A stretch of DNA of 33,681 nt from Deltaproteobacteria bacterium (GCA_006226565.1 SBGO01000730.1:1-33681), one strand, 5' to 3'; counted from the first letter of the stretch, positions 1 through 10,981 are shown. Translations and numbers: made by a program. The notes: generated by a model from the sequence alone, not told the origin.

Positions 1-159
1 GCCTTGGCCTTGGCCTCCGCCTCGGCCTTCTTCTTGTCGGCCTCCGCCTTGGCCTTGGCCTCCGCCTCGGCCTTCTTCTTGTCGGCCTCCGCCTTCGCCT
101 TGGCCTCCGCCTCGGCCTTCTTCTTGTCGGCCTCCGCCTTGGCCTTGGCCTCCGCGTCG
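1..159. repeat. 45-bp in-frame tandem repeat, about 3.5 copies, encoding 15-aa AEAKAKAEADKKKAE units
   Basis: gccttggccttggcctccgcctcggccttcttcttgtcggcctcc at 1-45, 46-90, 91-135 (one t>c difference near 96), partial 136-159. Confidence 0.9.
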
Positions 160-527
160 ACGGCCGGCGCCTCGGTCGGCTTGGCCTCCGCCGGGGCGGG
201 CGTCGGAATGGGCGGCGCCGCCTCGACCTCGTCCTCCTCTTCCCGGAGCTCCTCAGGGAGCTCCTCGTCCTCCGCCTCGGCGAGCGCGTCCGCGACGGGC
301 GGCGCGACCTCGACGGGCTCGGGCTTCGGCGGCAGGGGCGCGAACACCTCCTTCGTCGCCGGCACGCGCGCGGGCGCCTCGGGCTTCGACGGCTCCGGCC
401 GTCGCTCCACCGGCGGCGCGCCCTTCTTCTTGCCGCGCAGCAGCAGCAGGACGACCAGCAGCGCCGCCGCGACCGCGATGGCCACGATGATCACCGTGGT
501 GCTCGTTCCGATACCACCCGGATCCAT
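1..527 (-). CDS. Partial (C-terminus off left edge) membrane-anchored protein: N-terminal TM segment, Pro/acidic linker, KADKKKAEAEAKA repeats; possibly FtsY N-terminal region or TolA-like
   Basis: Reverse strand ATG at 527 is open to the window edge: MDPGGIGTSTTVIIVAIAVAAALLVVLLLLRGKKKGAPPVERRPEPSKPEAPARVPATKEVFAPLPPKPEPVEVAPPVADALAEAEDEELPEELREEEDEVEAAPPIPTPAPAEAKPTEAPAVDAEAKAKAEADKKKAEAEAKAKAEADKKKAE... Absent from the ORF track because its stop lies outside the window. Confidence 0.75.
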   Translation of the reverse strand, partial: MDPGGIGTSTTVIIVAIAVAAALLVVLLLLRGKKKGAPPVERRPEPSKPEAPARVPATKEVFAPLPPKPEPVEVAPPVADALAEAEDEELPEELREEEDEVEAAPPIPTPAPAEAKPTEAPAVDAEAKAKAEADKKKAEAEAKAKAEADKKKAEAEAKAKAEADKKKAEAEAKAK

Positions 528-560
528 GCGCCTTCCTCCCGACCTGAACGGCCTCGTCAC

Positions 561-599
561 GCGTGGGGGCATGTCCTACATTGCCTGTCGCCCCCACGC
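561..599. promoter_or_regulatory. 10-bp perfect inverted repeat with 19-nt spacer in a divergent intergenic region (operator or stem-loop candidate)
   Basis: GCGTGGGGGC (561-570) and GCCCCCACGC (590-599) are exact reverse complements, between genes starting at 527(-) and 671(+). Confidence 0.5.
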
Positions 600-670
600 A
601 ACCACTGTCCACCCCGCGGCCGGCGCGTCGTCCGGTTCCCAAACCGGCGGCGAGCGTGGATAATCCGGCC

Positions 671-2425
671 GTGTCATCCCGCCCGACCGTCGCGGCGTTG
701 CTCGCCTGCCTCGCCCTCGCCGCCGGCCCGGCCGACGCCTCGGCGCACCCGCTCACCGTGCGCGCCCACACCCGCGTCACCCTGACCCTCGATCGGCGCC
801 CGGACGGCGTCGTCGTCCGCGGGCGCCTCGTCGACGACCAGGGCCTCGCCGTCCCGCTCGAGGAGGTCCAGCTCGATCTCCCCGGCTACCCGACCCAGAC
901 GCGCATCACGAACGCGGACGGCGCCTTCGAGGTCGCCATCGACGGGCGAGACCTCTCGCTCCTCGAGGCCAGCCGCGGCCGCCAGCTCCCGTGGACCCTC
1001 CGCTACCACGGCGACCGCGTCTACGGCGCCTCTCTAGAGGAAGGCGTCCTCGACCTCCACCGCGTGCCGACCCGCCTCGTCGTCACCCTCGCGCCCGAGG
1101 TCGTGACCCTCGACCAGAGCGAGATCCGGGTCCACGTCGACGCCTACGGCAACAACCTCCCCATCCCCGACGCCGAGGTGCGCGTGCGCGTCGGGGACGG
1201 CACCGAGCTCGTGGGCCGCACCGGCAGCGCCGGCCGCTCGACCTTCCTCATCCGCGCCGGCCTCCTCGGGAGCCCCGGCCGCTACGACGTCCACGCGCGC
1301 TTCCTCGGCGACCACCTCTACAGCCCGGCCGACGCCGAGGCGACCCTCCGCGTCCTCCTCCCGGCGCGCGTGACCCTCCGCGTCGGCCGTGAGGGCGACG
1401 TCCATACCGGCCGCTACCGCTTCAGCGGGCGCCTCGCCGACGCCGACGGCCCGCTCGCCGGCGCGACCGTCGCCATCCTCGCCACCCCGGCCGGCAACCC
1501 CGACGCGGCGCCCCTCGTCCAGATCCTCGCCACCACCCACGCCGACGGCATCTACCTCGACGCCATCCCCGCCGAGACGCTCTTCGAGGGGCTCGACCCG
1601 ACGCGCGAGACGTCGCCGCGTGAGCTCGACGTCCGCGCCGTGTTCAGCCCGGGCGACGGTCGCCACCAGGGCGCCATCAGCCTCCCGGTCCGCATCCACG
1701 TCCCGCCGCCGCCGGGGGTGCCGACGCGCTGGTATCTCGTCGGGCTGGCGATCGTCTTCGGCATCCTGCTGCTCGCGCAGGCCGTGCGCCACCGCGTGCT
1801 GTCGGCGTTCTGGGAGCGCCTCCGCGCGGTGCGACCCGAGCGCCCCCGCGTCCTCCCCGACGACGCCGCGGAAGACGACGACCCGCCCTTCGTCGTCGCC
1901 GCCTCGGGCGGGCGCTCGCCGCGGCTCGACCACATCGCGGGCGTGGTCGTCGACGCCCACAGCGAGGCGCTCCTGGTCGGCGCCTACGTGACGCTCACCC
2001 CCGCGGACGGCGGCGACCCGCTCGTGGTCCGCTGCGGCGCGAACGGTCGCTTCGACCTCGGCCCGCTGCCGGCCGCGCGCTACCGCCTCCACGTCGAGGC
2101 CGCGGACTACCTGGCGCGCGAGGTGGCCCTCACCCTGCCCCACGACGGCGACCTCGACGGCGCGACCTTCGCCCTCGTCTCCATCCGCCGGCGCGTCCGC
2201 GACACCTACGTCCGCGCCGTGATGCGCTTCGGGTCGACGCTCTCGTGGGGCGTCGACACCCCGCGCGAGGCCTTCTTCAACGCGCGCCGCACCATCGCGC
2301 CGGACGAGCAGGCGCTCCTCGAGCTGCGCCAGCTCGTCGAGGGCGCCTGGTTCTCCGAGCGCCCGGCCACCGTCGACGACGCGGCCCGTGCCCGACGTCT
2401 CCTCCGGATCCTGGAGGCGCGATGA
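671..2425 (+). CDS. Carboxypeptidase-regulatory/Ig-like domain membrane protein with DUF4129-like C-terminus
   Basis: GTG at 671 gives a signal peptide (VSSRPTVAALLACLALAAGPADASAHP); repeated Ig/CarboxypepD_reg-like modules; TM WYLVGLAIVFGILLLAQAV; tail TPREAFFNARR...LLELRQLVEGAWFSERPATVDDAARARRLLRILE; first gene of a MoxR/DUF58-type operon. Confidence 0.75.
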   Translation: MSSRPTVAALLACLALAAGPADASAHPLTVRAHTRVTLTLDRRPDGVVVRGRLVDDQGLAVPLEEVQLDLPGYPTQTRITNADGAFEVAIDGRDLSLLEASRGRQLPWTLRYHGDRVYGASLEEGVLDLHRVPTRLVVTLAPEVVTLDQSEIRVHVDAYGNNLPIPDAEVRVRVGDGTELVGRTGSAGRSTFLIRAGLLGSPGRYDVHARFLGDHLYSPADAEATLRVLLPARVTLRVGREGDVHTGRYRFSGRLADADGPLAGATVAILATPAGNPDAAPLVQILATTHADGIYLDAIPAETLFEGLDPTRETSPRELDVRAVFSPGDGRHQGAISLPVRIHVPPPPGVPTRWYLVGLAIVFGILLLAQAVRHRVLSAFWERLRAVRPERPRVLPDDAAEDDDPPFVVAASGGRSPRLDHIAGVVVDAHSEALLVGAYVTLTPADGGDPLVVRCGANGRFDLGPLPAARYRLHVEAADYLAREVALTLPHDGDLDGATFALVSIRRRVRDTYVRAVMRFGSTLSWGVDTPREAFFNARRTIAPDEQALLELRQLVEGAWFSERPATVDDAARARRLLRILEAR

Positions 2426-3690
2426 GCCCCGCTCGCCGGGCCGCGCTCGCGCTCGCCGTGACGTCGGCGCTCGCCACGAGCGTCACCGCCGCCGCGCCCA
2501 CGGCCGACTACGACCTCGACGCCACCGCCTGGAACGCGGTCGGCTACCTCGTCACGACCGGCACCGAGGCCCGCGTCGACGTCGAGCCCACCGCGGCGCT
2601 GGACCTCTCTCAGCTGCGCCCGGACGAGGTCCTGCTCTGGCTCTACCCGCAGAGCGAGCTCCCGGTGGCCGACCTGTCGGCCTTCGTGGACGACGGCGGG
2701 CACCTGATCCTGGCCGACGACCAGGGATCCTCGGCCCCGCTGCTCGCCGCCTTCGGGATCGAGCGCGCTCCCGCGCCGCCGGCCTCCCACCGGCGCTGGT
2801 TCGAGGGCCAGGACGGGCTCCCGGTCCTGTCGCCGGCCGGCGATCACTTCCTCTTCTTCAACGTCGACGAGATCGTCGCCAACCACCCCGCCGCCCTCAC
2901 CGGCGCCGGGAGCCCCATCCTCTCCTTCGACGGCGGCGACGCCCACCTCGTCGTCGAGCGCCGGGTCGGGGCCGGCGGCGCGCTCCTCGCCATCGGGGAC
3001 CCGTCGATCTTCCTCAACCAGATGCTGCGCCGCTTCTACGGCAACAAGCAGTTCGCCGCGAACGTGATGCGCGTCTACTGCGAGCACGAGCCCTGTCGGC
3101 TGCGCCTGCTGCTCCCGGACACGACCGTCAGCGGCCACTACACCGGAGGGCTCGGCCGCTTCGGCGCCCTCCCCCGCCTCTTCGAGCGCGCCGCCACCGC
3201 CATCAACGACGCCCTCGCCGCGCTCAACTCGACCCTGACCGAGCCGCCGTGGTCGGTCTCCATCGCGCTCCTGCTGGCGCTGGTCGCGGCCATGCTGCTC
3301 GCCCTCGCCCTGGCCGCCTGGCGTCGCCCGGTCGAGGCCCCGGCGCTCGCGGTCGGCGTCCCCGCCCGCTCCCCCATCGTGGCCGAGGCCATCGGCCTGG
3401 CCGCGGTCCGCTCCGACGCGGACTTCTCGGCGCTCGCCCTGGCCCTGGCCGAGCAGGCCGAGCACCTGCTGGAGACCCGGTCCATCGAGGACTGGGTCGC
3501 CGGTCACCGTCGCCTCCCCCGCGGGGAGACCACCGAGAGCCTCCACCTCTTGCGTCACGCGGTGTTGCGCGTCAAACGCGACACCGCTAGCCTGCGATCC
3601 CGGCAGCCGCCGGCCATCTCCGCCGAGCGCTTCGTCCGCTTCTACGAGGACGTCCAGACGCTCGCGCGCTTCGGGAACCCGCGCCGGTGA
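2422..3690 (+). CDS. DUF4350 domain-containing membrane protein
   Basis: ATG at 2422 overlaps the upstream TGA (ATGA); signal peptide; VLLWLYPQSELPVADLSAFVDDGGHLILADDQG; TM near aa 280; position directly before moxR. Confidence 0.75.
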   Translation: MSPARRAALALAVTSALATSVTAAAPTADYDLDATAWNAVGYLVTTGTEARVDVEPTAALDLSQLRPDEVLLWLYPQSELPVADLSAFVDDGGHLILADDQGSSAPLLAAFGIERAPAPPASHRRWFEGQDGLPVLSPAGDHFLFFNVDEIVANHPAALTGAGSPILSFDGGDAHLVVERRVGAGGALLAIGDPSIFLNQMLRRFYGNKQFAANVMRVYCEHEPCRLRLLLPDTTVSGHYTGGLGRFGALPRLFERAATAINDALAALNSTLTEPPWSVSIALLLALVAAMLLALALAAWRRPVEAPALAVGVPARSPIVAEAIGLAAVRSDADFSALALALAEQAEHLLETRSIEDWVAGHRRLPRGETTESLHLLRHAVLRVKRDTASLRSRQPPAISAERFVRFYEDVQTLARFGNPRR

Positions 3691-3735
3691 CGCCGGCCGC
3701 TCGCCCCGTCGACCCGTTGTCACGCCAGGAGCTCC

Positions 3736-4734
3736 ATGCCCGCACCCGATAGCGGCTACACCGGCACCGAACGCGGCGCCGCTCCGCCCTCCGAGGAGGC
3801 GCAGCGGGCGCTGATGCTCAAGCAGGCCGTCGCGAGCGAGATCGCCAAGGTCTACATCGGCGACGTCCGCACCACCGACCTCCTGCTCGTCGCGCTGCTC
3901 GCCCGCGGCCACGTGCTCCTCGAAGGCGTCCCCGGCATCGCCAAGACGACCCTCATCAAGACCTTCGCGCGCACCCTCGGCTGCCGCTTCTCGCGGGTCC
4001 AGTTCACCCCCGACCTGCTGCCGGCCGACATCACCGGCACCTACGTGCTCGATCTGCGCGACAGCACCTTCGTCCTCCGCAAGGGGCCGATCTTCGCCAA
4101 CATCGTCCTCGCCGACGAGATCAACCGCGCCCCGGCCAAGACCCAGAGCGCGCTGCTCGAGGCGATGCAGGAGAACCAGGTCACCATCGAGGGGCAGACC
4201 CAGGAGCTGCCGACCCCCTTCGTGGTGCTCGCGACCCAGAACCCGGTCGAGCAGGAGGGCGTCTACCTCCTCCCCGAGGCGCAGGTCGATCGCTTCCTCT
4301 TCAAGGTCGTCCTCGGCTACCCGACCTACGAGGAGGAGCGGCGCGTCCTGATGACCTACAACGTGCCGGTCCCCGACGTGGACACGGTGCTGTCGCCCGA
4401 GGACATCCACGCGATGGCCGCCGCCGCCGAGCGCGTCTACATCGCGCCGAGCCTGCTCGACTACATCGTCCGCCTCGTCCAGCACACGCGCACCCACCAG
4501 GCGGTGCTCCTCGGCGCCTCGCCGCGCGCCTCCCTGGCGCTGATGCGCTGCGCCAAGGCGCTGGCCTTCCTCCACGGGCGCGACCACGTCCTCCCCGACG
4601 ACGTGCGGAGCCTGATGGCGCCCGTGCTGAACCACCGCATCATCCTGTCGCCCGAGGCGGAGCTCGACCAGGTCTCGGTGAACGAGGTCCTCGCCGAGTG
4701 CCTCGCCGCGGTCCCCTACAACCGGGAAGCCTGA
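3736..4734 (+). CDS. MoxR family AAA+ ATPase
   Basis: Walker A GVPGIAKTTL, Walker B VLADEINRAPAKTQSALLEAMQE, LATQNPVEQEGVYLLPEAQVDRF; 332 aa. Confidence 0.95.
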   Translation: MPAPDSGYTGTERGAAPPSEEAQRALMLKQAVASEIAKVYIGDVRTTDLLLVALLARGHVLLEGVPGIAKTTLIKTFARTLGCRFSRVQFTPDLLPADITGTYVLDLRDSTFVLRKGPIFANIVLADEINRAPAKTQSALLEAMQENQVTIEGQTQELPTPFVVLATQNPVEQEGVYLLPEAQVDRFLFKVVLGYPTYEEERRVLMTYNVPVPDVDTVLSPEDIHAMAAAAERVYIAPSLLDYIVRLVQHTRTHQAVLLGASPRASLALMRCAKALAFLHGRDHVLPDDVRSLMAPVLNHRIILSPEAELDQVSVNEVLAECLAAVPYNREA

Positions 4735-4744
4735 GCGCCCCGCC

Positions 4745-6403
4745 ATGCTGGAGACGCCCTCCCCGCGCGGACCGCGCCTCGCCCTCAGCGAGCGGGGTCG
4801 CCTCGTCGGGCTGACGGCGCTGACGTGGACGGCGGTCGGGCTCATCGCGAGCCTCCCCGTGGTCACGGCGCTCGGCCTCCTGCCCGCGACCCTCCTCATC
4901 TGGGGCTTCGTGCGGGCCCGGGTCGCGCGCCAGCGGCTCGAGGACCGCGGGCTCCAGCTCCGCCTCGACCCCGGGGCGGAGATCCGCACCGTGACCGGGC
5001 GGACCGTCGTGCTCGAGGCGCGCCCGCGCGTCACCCCCGGGGTCGACGTCCACGGGCTCGAGCTCGAGCCCGGCGTGACCGCCCCGACCCACGCGCGCGT
5101 CGTCCCCACCGACGAGGACGGCGTCTTCGAGGTCCACGTCGCGAGCCCGCGGGTCGGCCACGCCTGGATCCAGGGCTTCCAGGTGAAGGCGACGGTCGTC
5201 GGCGGTCTCTTCGAGGTGCGCGTCTGGGTCGCGACGCCCGTCGCCGTCGAGGTGCTCCCGCGCCACTTCCCCCTGCGCTCCGACGCGAGCCTGCGCGCCA
5301 CGCGCGCCTCGATGCAGGAGCACAGCGACGTGGCGTACCGGCGCCGGCCCGGCCTCGGGCTCGAGATCCGCGAGCTCCGCGACTTCCAGGCCGGGGACCC
5401 CTTCAAGCACATCGCGTGGTCGGCGAGCGCCCGCCGCGGCAAGCTCATCTCGCGCGAGTTCGAGTCCGATCTCGCGCTCTCGACCTGGATCCTCGTCGAC
5501 TGCTCGCCCTCGATGTTCTGGGGGCGGCCCGGCGACGCCCGCATCGACTACGCCATCGAGACGGCCTACAACCTCGCCTCGGTGCTCATCGCCAAGCGCG
5601 ACCGCGCCGGCCTCCTCGTCCACGACGACAAGATCCGCCTCGTCGTGAAGCCGGGCGCGGGGCCGGGGCAGCTCACGCGCATCGTCAACGCCCTGACCGA
5701 GGTGCCCCACCTCGTCCACGACGACCGCACCGAGCTCACCGACCGCGAGCTGGTCGAGCGCGTGGCGCGCTGGTTCACCGCGCAGCGGCGGCAGTCCTTC
5801 GCCCTCCCCGCCGGCCTCATCCAGGCGGGCAGCCCGCGCCTGAGCCACTACGACGAGGCGCGTCTCATCGAGGCGGCGCAGGAGGTCCTGCAGGAGGTCG
5901 CCCTCGAGGCCCGGCGGGCGCCGCTCATCCCCTTCGACGGCTACGCGGCGGACTACCAGCGCTCGGTGCTGCGGGCCTTCTGCCGCCACGTCGGCATCCC
6001 GCTGCCCGTGGACCCCACCCTCCGCCCCGGCGGGCAGGCGCGCGGGCTCGAGGCGGCGGTCGAGGCGGTGATGGCCTCGCGCGGCGGGCCGCACACGATG
6101 GTGTCGATCAGCGACTTCTTCACCGCCGACGACGTGAACGCCCTGCGCAGGGTCGCGGTCGCGGCCCGTCGGCGCCACCACTCGTTGCTCGTCCTCTGCC
6201 CCGACCACCAGGGCTTCGACCTGGCCGACGCTGACCCCGAGGATCGGCTACAGCACGCGATCATCGACGTGGAGCGGCTGCGCGTGCGCCAGAACCTGAC
6301 CCTCGCCCAGACGGTGCTCAAGCCCGCCGGCGCGGTCTTCCTCTCGGTCGGCCCCGAGGACGCCCTCGCCCGCATCCTCGCGCGGCTCAGGCAGGTGGCC
6401 TGA
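4745..6403 (+). CDS. DUF58 domain-containing protein (vWA-like)
   Basis: GLGLEIRELRDFQAGDPFKHIAWSASARRGKLISREFESDLALSTWILVDCSPSM; immediately follows moxR. Confidence 0.93.
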   Translation: MLETPSPRGPRLALSERGRLVGLTALTWTAVGLIASLPVVTALGLLPATLLIWGFVRARVARQRLEDRGLQLRLDPGAEIRTVTGRTVVLEARPRVTPGVDVHGLELEPGVTAPTHARVVPTDEDGVFEVHVASPRVGHAWIQGFQVKATVVGGLFEVRVWVATPVAVEVLPRHFPLRSDASLRATRASMQEHSDVAYRRRPGLGLEIRELRDFQAGDPFKHIAWSASARRGKLISREFESDLALSTWILVDCSPSMFWGRPGDARIDYAIETAYNLASVLIAKRDRAGLLVHDDKIRLVVKPGAGPGQLTRIVNALTEVPHLVHDDRTELTDRELVERVARWFTAQRRQSFALPAGLIQAGSPRLSHYDEARLIEAAQEVLQEVALEARRAPLIPFDGYAADYQRSVLRAFCRHVGIPLPVDPTLRPGGQARGLEAAVEAVMASRGGPHTMVSISDFFTADDVNALRRVAVAARRRHHSLLVLCPDHQGFDLADADPEDRLQHAIIDVERLRVRQNLTLAQTVLKPAGAVFLSVGPEDALARILARLRQVA

Positions 6404-6428
6404 GGCTCAAGCTCGCTGACTACCGCGA

Positions 6429-6884
6429 TCAGTGCTTGCGCTTGAGGGCCTTCCACTGGCCCTCGACGTCCGGGCGCTCGCCGCGGAGCCAGGCGTCCGC
6501 CGCGTCGTCGAGGAAGGCGTTGCGCAGCTCGCCGCGCGCCATCACCTCGACGTCGCCGAAGCGGTGGGGCTGCCAGTCGAGCGGCAGGAGCAGCTCGCGG
6601 TGGCTCTCGAAGAACTCGCCCAGGTACCAGTCGAGGAAGTCGAAGCAGACGTCGACCCCGTCGGTCATCGACATGCCCGTGTACTTCTCGCGGACGATCG
6701 CACACTCCATCGTGTAGACGAAGGTCCGGTCGGGCGTCGCCAGCGTGACGGCGGCGCTGGGGTTGTCCCCGAGGCGCGCGGCCTCGACGGTGATGCGCTC
6801 GCCCCGGAGGCCCGCGGCGTGCCGCTCCTTCAGGGCGTCGATGATACGGGCCTTGTCGGCCGGCTCGAGCAGGGGCTTCGTCAT
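6429..6884 (-). CDS. Hypothetical protein, 151 aa
   Basis: Intact ORF with ordinary amino-acid composition (MTKPLLEPADKARIIDALKERHAAGLRGERITVEA...); convergent with the DUF58 gene. Confidence 0.75.
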   Translation of the reverse strand: MTKPLLEPADKARIIDALKERHAAGLRGERITVEAARLGDNPSAAVTLATPDRTFVYTMECAIVREKYTGMSMTDGVDVCFDFLDWYLGEFFESHRELLLPLDWQPHRFGDVEVMARGELRNAFLDDAADAWLRGERPDVEGQWKALKRKH

Positions 6885-6981
6885 AGCTGGGCGACCCTAA
6901 GCACGGTTGGAGCGTGGGCGAGAGCGGCGCGCCGGCTCGGCCCGAAATCGGGCCGCGAACGGCGCGGGAGGGCTCCCACCG

Positions 6982-8088
6982 TCACACCTGGTCGCCGTCG
7001 AGCTGGCCGCACGCGGCGCCGATGTCCTCACCCTTCGAGTAGCGGATGGTGACCGTGTAGTCGGCGTCCTTCAGGACCGCGCCGAAGGCCTCGACGGCGT
7101 CGTTGGTCGGCCGCGCGTAGGGCGCGCCGGGCCACGGGTTGAAGGGGATGAGGTTCACCTTGCAGCGGACGCCCGTGAGCAGCTTCACGAGGCGCCGCGC
7201 GTCCTCGCGGGTGTCGTTCACCCCCGCGAGCATGACGTACTCGACCGTGATGCGCCGGCGCGGGGGCAGCGGGAAGGCGCGGAGCGCCGCCACGAGCTGG
7301 TCGATGTCCCACACCTTGTTGATGGGGATGACGCTGGTCCGCTGGGCGTCGTAGGAGGCGTTCAGGCTCACGGCGAGGTTCACCGGCACGTCGTGGCCGA
7401 GGCGCGCGATCTTCGGCACGACCCCGCTCGTCGAGACAGTGATGCGCCGGCTCGAGAAGTTCGCGCCGTGCTCGTCCATGAGGATGCGCAGCGACTTCAC
7501 GACGTTGTCGTAGTTGTCGAGCGGCTCGCCCATCCCCATGTAGACGATGTTGGTGACGCGCTCGCCCTCGTCCGTGCCGGTGCCGAGGACCTCCTGGGCC
7601 CAGAGCACCTGGTCGACGATCTCGGCCGCGCTGAGGTTGCGCCGCATCGGCATCCGCGCCGTGAGGCAGAAGCGGCAGCCGATCTTGCAGCCGATCTGCG
7701 AGCTCACGCACTGCGTGATGCGGTCCTCCATCGGGATGAGCACCGACTCGAGGCGGTCCCCGGCGGCGGTCCTGAAGAGGAGCTTGCGCGTCCCGTCGGC
7801 CGCCGTCTTGACGTCCTCGAGCGCGAGCCCGCCGACCCGCGCCGTCCCCTCGAGCCGCGTCCGCAGCTTCTTCGAGAGGTTGGTCATGGCGCCGACCTCG
7901 CGCGCCCGCTTCTGGTGCAACCACTGGAAGATCTGGTCGCCCCGGAAGCGGGACTCGCCCAGCTCCTCCCGAACCCAGGCCGAGAGCTCCTCGCGCGTCA
8001 TCGACTTGAGGTCGACCCTGGAGTCGAGCTCCGCGGCGACGTCGGACACGGAAGCGAGGAGAGGCGGGATCGGGAGGGGCTGGCTCAT
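6982..8088 (-). CDS. rlmN: 23S rRNA (adenine(2503)-C(2))-methyltransferase RlmN
   Basis: Radical-SAM CKIGCRFC motif, YMGMGEPLDNYDNV, RRITVSTSGVVPKI, GVNDTREDARRLVKLL; 368 aa. Confidence 0.96.
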   Translation of the reverse strand: MSQPLPIPPLLASVSDVAAELDSRVDLKSMTREELSAWVREELGESRFRGDQIFQWLHQKRAREVGAMTNLSKKLRTRLEGTARVGGLALEDVKTAADGTRKLLFRTAAGDRLESVLIPMEDRITQCVSSQIGCKIGCRFCLTARMPMRRNLSAAEIVDQVLWAQEVLGTGTDEGERVTNIVYMGMGEPLDNYDNVVKSLRILMDEHGANFSSRRITVSTSGVVPKIARLGHDVPVNLAVSLNASYDAQRTSVIPINKVWDIDQLVAALRAFPLPPRRRITVEYVMLAGVNDTREDARRLVKLLTGVRCKVNLIPFNPWPGAPYARPTNDAVEAFGAVLKDADYTVTIRYSKGEDIGAACGQLDGDQV

Positions 8089-8098
8089 GGCGAGAGTT

Positions 8099-8518
8099 CT
8101 ACTTCCGCTCGAAGCAGCTGAAGAAGTAAGCGGTCTCGAAAGCGGCGGTCTCGGGGGCGTCCGAGCCGTGGGAGGCGTTCTCGCCGATGCTCGTGCCGTA
8201 GCGGCCGCGCACGGTGTCCGGGCCGGCCTTGGTGGCGTCGGTCGGGCCCATCAGGTCACGCCACTTCTGGATCGCGCCCTCGGCCTCCAGGATCATCAGC
8301 ACCACCGGACCCGAGGTCATGAACTCGACCAGCTCGGGGAAGAAGGGGCGCTCGGCGTGGACGTAGTAGAAGCCCTCAGCCTGGGGCTTGGTGAGGCGGG
8401 TCTTCTTCATCGCGGCGATGTTGAAGCCGGCGGCCTCGATCATCGCGATGATGTTGCCGCTGTTGCCGGCCTTGACGGCGTCCGGCTTGACGATGGCGAG
8501 GGTCTGCTGAAGCGACAT
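8099..8518 (-). CDS. ndk: Nucleoside-diphosphate kinase
   Basis: QTLAIVKPDAVKAG, YYVHAERPFFPELVEFMTSGPV, GENASHGSDAPETAAFE active-site signature; AGGAG Shine-Dalgarno. Confidence 0.97.
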   Translation of the reverse strand: MSLQQTLAIVKPDAVKAGNSGNIIAMIEAAGFNIAAMKKTRLTKPQAEGFYYVHAERPFFPELVEFMTSGPVVLMILEAEGAIQKWRDLMGPTDATKAGPDTVRGRYGTSIGENASHGSDAPETAAFETAYFFSCFERK

Positions 8519-8596
8519 CGGTTCTCTCCTGAGGTTTCGGCGACGCCTTCGTCGCCAGGTCCGCGCCCGCCGCGTGGCGGGGCGAGGTTATACGAA

Positions 8597-8626
8597 GGGG
8601 CCCCACCGAGATTTCGGTGAGGCCCC
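8597..8626 (-). terminator. Stem-loop terminator downstream of sucD
   Basis: GGGGCC-C-CACCGA-GATT-TCGGTG-A-GGCCCC: 12 paired bp with one mismatch, 17 nt past the sucD stop. Confidence 0.65.
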
Positions 8627-8643
8627 GTCGAGTGAAGGTCGAA

Positions 8644-9513
<870 letters not shown>

Positions 9514-9527
9514 GTCCGTTTTCCTCC

Positions 9528-10694
<1,167 letters not shown>

Positions 10695-10879
10695 CCGCGG
10701 TGTCCTGGCTCGAGAGAAGTCGATGGCTCGGTGGGATCGCGCTCGAGCGTGCGAGCCTCAGCGATTGGCCCGTGCGGAGTCGCGATCCGAACGCCCTGGA
10801 GCGGCGGCAAGGGCGTCATCGCCCCCGAGCGTCCAGCGGGCTCGTTACCGAGTCGGCCCCCCGACGTCAAGGCGAAGCT

Positions 10880-10901
10880 CCGGCCAGGCCGGCCTGGCCG
10901 G
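10880..10901. repeat. 22-bp perfect palindrome in the sucC/prs divergent intergenic region
   Basis: CCGGCCAGGCCGGCCTGGCCGG reads identically on both strands. Confidence 0.8.
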
Positions 10902-10954
10902 CCTGTGACACCGCTCTGCGGGGCCCAGGGGCGGGGCTGGACCGGGTCGGTGCG

Positions 10955-10981
10955 TTGACACCTCGGGGCCCCATGCATAAG
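10955..10981 (+). promoter_or_regulatory. Candidate sigma-70-type promoter for prs
   Basis: TTGACA (10955-10960), 15-nt spacer, CATAAG (10976-10981); ~30 nt upstream of the prs ATG at 11014. Confidence 0.45.

Noticed and set aside
1-159. CRISPR-like direct repeats
   Set aside because: Contiguous in-frame tandem repeat with no unique spacers; no cas genes in the window.
4-663. Plus-strand ORF MALASASAFFLSASA...
   Set aside because: Reverse complement of the lysine/alanine-rich coding repeat of the minus-strand partial gene.
2206-5544. 1112-aa minus-strand ORF
   Set aside because: Antisense to the DUF4350, MoxR and DUF58 genes, which have clear family motifs; low-complexity Arg/Gly/Glu shadow product.
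6406-6446. CTCAAGC...GCTTGAG inverted repeat
   Set aside because: Only 7 bp with a 27-nt loop, overlapping the 3' end of the 6429 gene; too weak to call a terminator.
8587-8592. TATAAC (minus strand) as ndk -10 element
   Set aside because: No credible -35 at 16-18 nt spacing; it sits just after the sucD terminator hairpin.
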